A DNA stretch of 64,000 nt. Origin: Amia ocellicauda. Lineage: Eukaryota > Chordata > Actinopteri > Amiiformes > Amiidae. Under the pieces are notes generated by a model that was not told the DNA's origin, did not search any database, and saw nothing but the letters and a program-made list of their open reading frames with translations. The position numbers and the translations under genes are program-made. The DNA lies in assembly GCF_036373705.1 (NCBI RefSeq), contig NC_089864.1:7338001-7402000 (forward strand), written 5' to 3'. Of the stretch, positions 61,600 to 64,000 are shown piece by piece (position 1 is the first letter of the stretch; each line of letters opens with the position of its first letter).

Positions 61600-62045
61600 A
61601 AGTGCAATTTCTAACATGCGTAGACAAGCACAGATCATTCTGCTTTCTCTGCACACTGCTCCCTCTACACTGGATGTCAACTGGACCTCACATTCTCCTG
61701 GGCCGGCTGCCACTCGGCCCTCTGTCACTGCTTCAGACATCTTTGATCCCTACTTAGCCCCTTAACATCCCCCTATTTTATATGTGTCACAAAACATTGA
61801 ACAGGGTTGACAAAAAACACACACTGTTCCAATTTCCCAGGCCTCTGTTTGCCACACATATGTCACGCTGGGTTCCTAACCATTGCTGCCCACCTCCCTG
61901 TCTCTCCCCTCTCTTCCTTCTCCATCTTCTCCCAGCAAAACCTCCACTCTGTCTTACTCTTACTGTATTATGTTTTGTGAAATGTATGTTTTGTGACCCT
62001 GGGTAAGGGCATCTGCTAATTGATTAATTAAATAATTTAATTAAA
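61600..62045 (+). mobile_element. L2-type LINE 3' end fragment
   Basis: A C/T-rich region ends with CTTACTGTATTATG and CCCTGGGTAAGGGCATCTGC followed by TAATTGATTAATTAAATAA, the characteristic 3' tail of fish L2-like LINEs. It is the same tail as that of the minus-strand copy at 57.8 kb, in opposite orientation. Confidence 0.65.
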
Positions 62046-64000
62046 AGTCTAATTGCAGCATGATGGCAGTAGTGGCACATAAAAGCTGTGCATGTAAATA
62101 ATGGGCATCTACTTATATTTATAAGTAGATGTCCATATATATAAGAAAATCACAATTAAGATATATTTAAAGATACATGTAATTATTTATTTTAATTAAT
62201 CATTATCACAGCATTTAGCCACCCATTTCCTAATAACTAAAGCAGCTCTAGAATATAGCAGTACTCTCAATACTGGCAGCCATTTGCACACACTGTACAC
62301 AGAAATACTGGCTGCAGTCTAAAGCCACCTTTAAATTGAATTAAATTTCCTATTATCAATTTTCATCATCCTACTGTCATTCAGATGTAATAAATATTCC
62401 CTTTGAAGGCTTTGCAAATGTATCTCGCCAGGTGGATCACTATCTCTCTCCATCTCCCTCTGCCATTTTTTCATTCTTTTTAAGAATTTGCACCGAAAGC
62501 TATTTACATAATTCATGAAGCCGCTTCTTAAAGATGTGTTATCAGGTGGACTGACAGACAGGTGTTTGCCCTTTTCCCGAGCGTGCAACATCACGTTCAG
62601 TAGACCACAAACCGTGTGATGTTCAGATTTTGTCTAAGGCAGGCCTGGTCAAAGTCCGCTGGTCTTTTCTCTTCTGTCAGTGATAAAAGCCAACTTTCTG
62701 CATATAAATAGCAGCGCTAAGAGACTGTACTTCTTCTATTCCCTGTTTTATTGTCCTGTATTGGTTACAAAACAGTTACACTTAGTTCATTCCGTCTATA
62801 TAGACTCAAACTCAGTATCAGTTTATTTTGTATTGATCAAGTTGTTGATTGAGACCTTAAACACCAAAGACATGTATTCCCTTCTCTGTAATAATAACGA
62901 TAAGAAGAAGAAGATGAAAGAGAATAGCACATTAAGGTGGTCCCAGTCACCATCCAAATTTCACAGAGAAAGTGCCTGGCAATCAAATGACTTAATTGTG
63001 TGCAATTACTGTTGACAGAAGTGAGTACGATTGGGATTTTTTTCTCGAATCTTGGTTACAAAGAGGGAGTTCTCTGTGTTTACAGTAGCGTGTGATGAAT
63101 TATTCATGAGCGCTGGCTTTCAGTAAGTTCTTCTGTGGGGCCCACTGCCGAACTTGGCCAGACATGTGCAACTGAGACTCAACAACAACAGAAAAGGGTT
63201 TTATTATGATTGTACAAGATTACCACACATGCCGATTTGGCTGTGTCTTGTCTTCTTTTACTGTTTGTCTGTGTGAGGGGGCGTCATTTCTTTCCCACAA
63301 TTCATTGCTATGACAGAACATAGAGGTGATTAGTGTGCATTATTTATTTGCACATATTTCCTATAACAATGTATTCATATAACAATATTTATATGTTATA
63401 CATGTGTGAAGCAGACACCAGCTGTGTAGAAACATGGTTAACCTACTAATTAAATTATAATTCAGGGAGTTATCCCCTAAATCTCTATATCCAAAGTGTA
63501 CAGCTATTCCAGATCTGTGTGTTGGAAGGATTTGAATTAAAAAAAATAATAATAAAAAAGGGTGCCTTTTCTTGGTCATGACTTATAATGCTAACAAGTC
63601 AATAAGTTATACAGTCCCACTTGTAGCCGCATTATAAATATGAATTAACTGTACTTTTCCCTTGACCCCCCCACCCCCACCGACAGGCCAGTGAGCTGAT
63701 GCATTGTGAAATCAGGCACCACAGGATGAATCTCTCTGCAGAATTACATAACACGATCTCGAATCATGTGCAATAAGGCGTGCAGGAATCCGAGAAGCCA
63801 TGCCATCACCTGTCTGAAGAGGAAACTCGCTGTCAGATCTCTTCTTCTGTACAATTAACATTACAACTGTCTGCAAACGGGTGAGAAGTGATATTTAAAT
63901 CTCAGAACTGATTTATGGTTTAATGGTACACAGTGGTTGTATTACATGCTTGAACTAGTCAGTGTATAAACAGAGATGTATTAGGAACATATTACAGCTA
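62046..64000. other. Intergenic, no gene seen
   Basis: No exon, RNA gene or mobile-element border was recognised up to the window edge. Reading frames are short and without motif. Confidence 0.45.

Overview
The window is vertebrate nuclear DNA, most likely from a ray-finned fish. It has spliced genes with GT-AG introns, AT-rich intergenic DNA, microsatellites, and a fish-typical mix of Tc1/mariner, hAT, L2/CR1-like LINE and Ty3/Gypsy copies. I cannot name the species from sequence alone.

Two real genes lie head to head at the left end. ALG12 (minus strand, ER mannosyltransferase of N-glycan assembly) starts at 5040 and runs off the left edge; six exons are visible, the sixth partial. CRELD2 (plus strand, ER-resident EGF-like/CXXC protein) is complete: ten coding exons, 6045-11714, 363 residues, ending in HEDL. 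The roughly 1 kb between the two starts holds an exact ER stress response element (CCAAT-N9-CCACG, reverse orientation, 5721-5739), an ERSE-II-like site, a CCAAT box and a TATA-like box. This fits shared control of two secretory-pathway genes by the unfolded protein response. The fifth ALG12 intron is U12-type: it has a perfect ATATCCTT donor and a TTCCTTGAC branch site, but reading frame and homology place its end at AA rather than AC. A 1.2 kb non-autonomous hAT element fills most of that intron.

From about 11.9 kb to 64 kb I see no convincing host coding exon. The stretch holds: LINE fragments (8.0, 13.7, 34.1, 56.1, 57.8-59.6 and 61.6-62.0 kb); a decayed Tc1 element in ALG12 intron 2 (2.7-4.2 kb); a rearranged Tc1 element with about 400 bp inverted arms (17.2-18.7 kb); an apparently intact Tc1/mariner element of DD36E (Incomer-like) spacing with perfect 29 bp ends and an unbroken 346-residue transposase (34.2-35.4 kb); an internally deleted relative (36.1-37.0 kb); an LTR-bounded non-autonomous element with a Glu/Pro-rich antisense reading frame and 60 bp tandem repeats (39.3-41.4 kb); and a decayed chromodomain Ty3/Gypsy retrotransposon (47.5-51.9 kb). 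The rest is single-copy-looking AT-rich sequence with simple repeats.

The most interesting points are the non-canonical U12 intron in ALG12, the intact DD36E transposon, the antisense frame in the 39-41 kb LTR element, the rearranged Tc1 element and the bidirectional ER-stress promoter.
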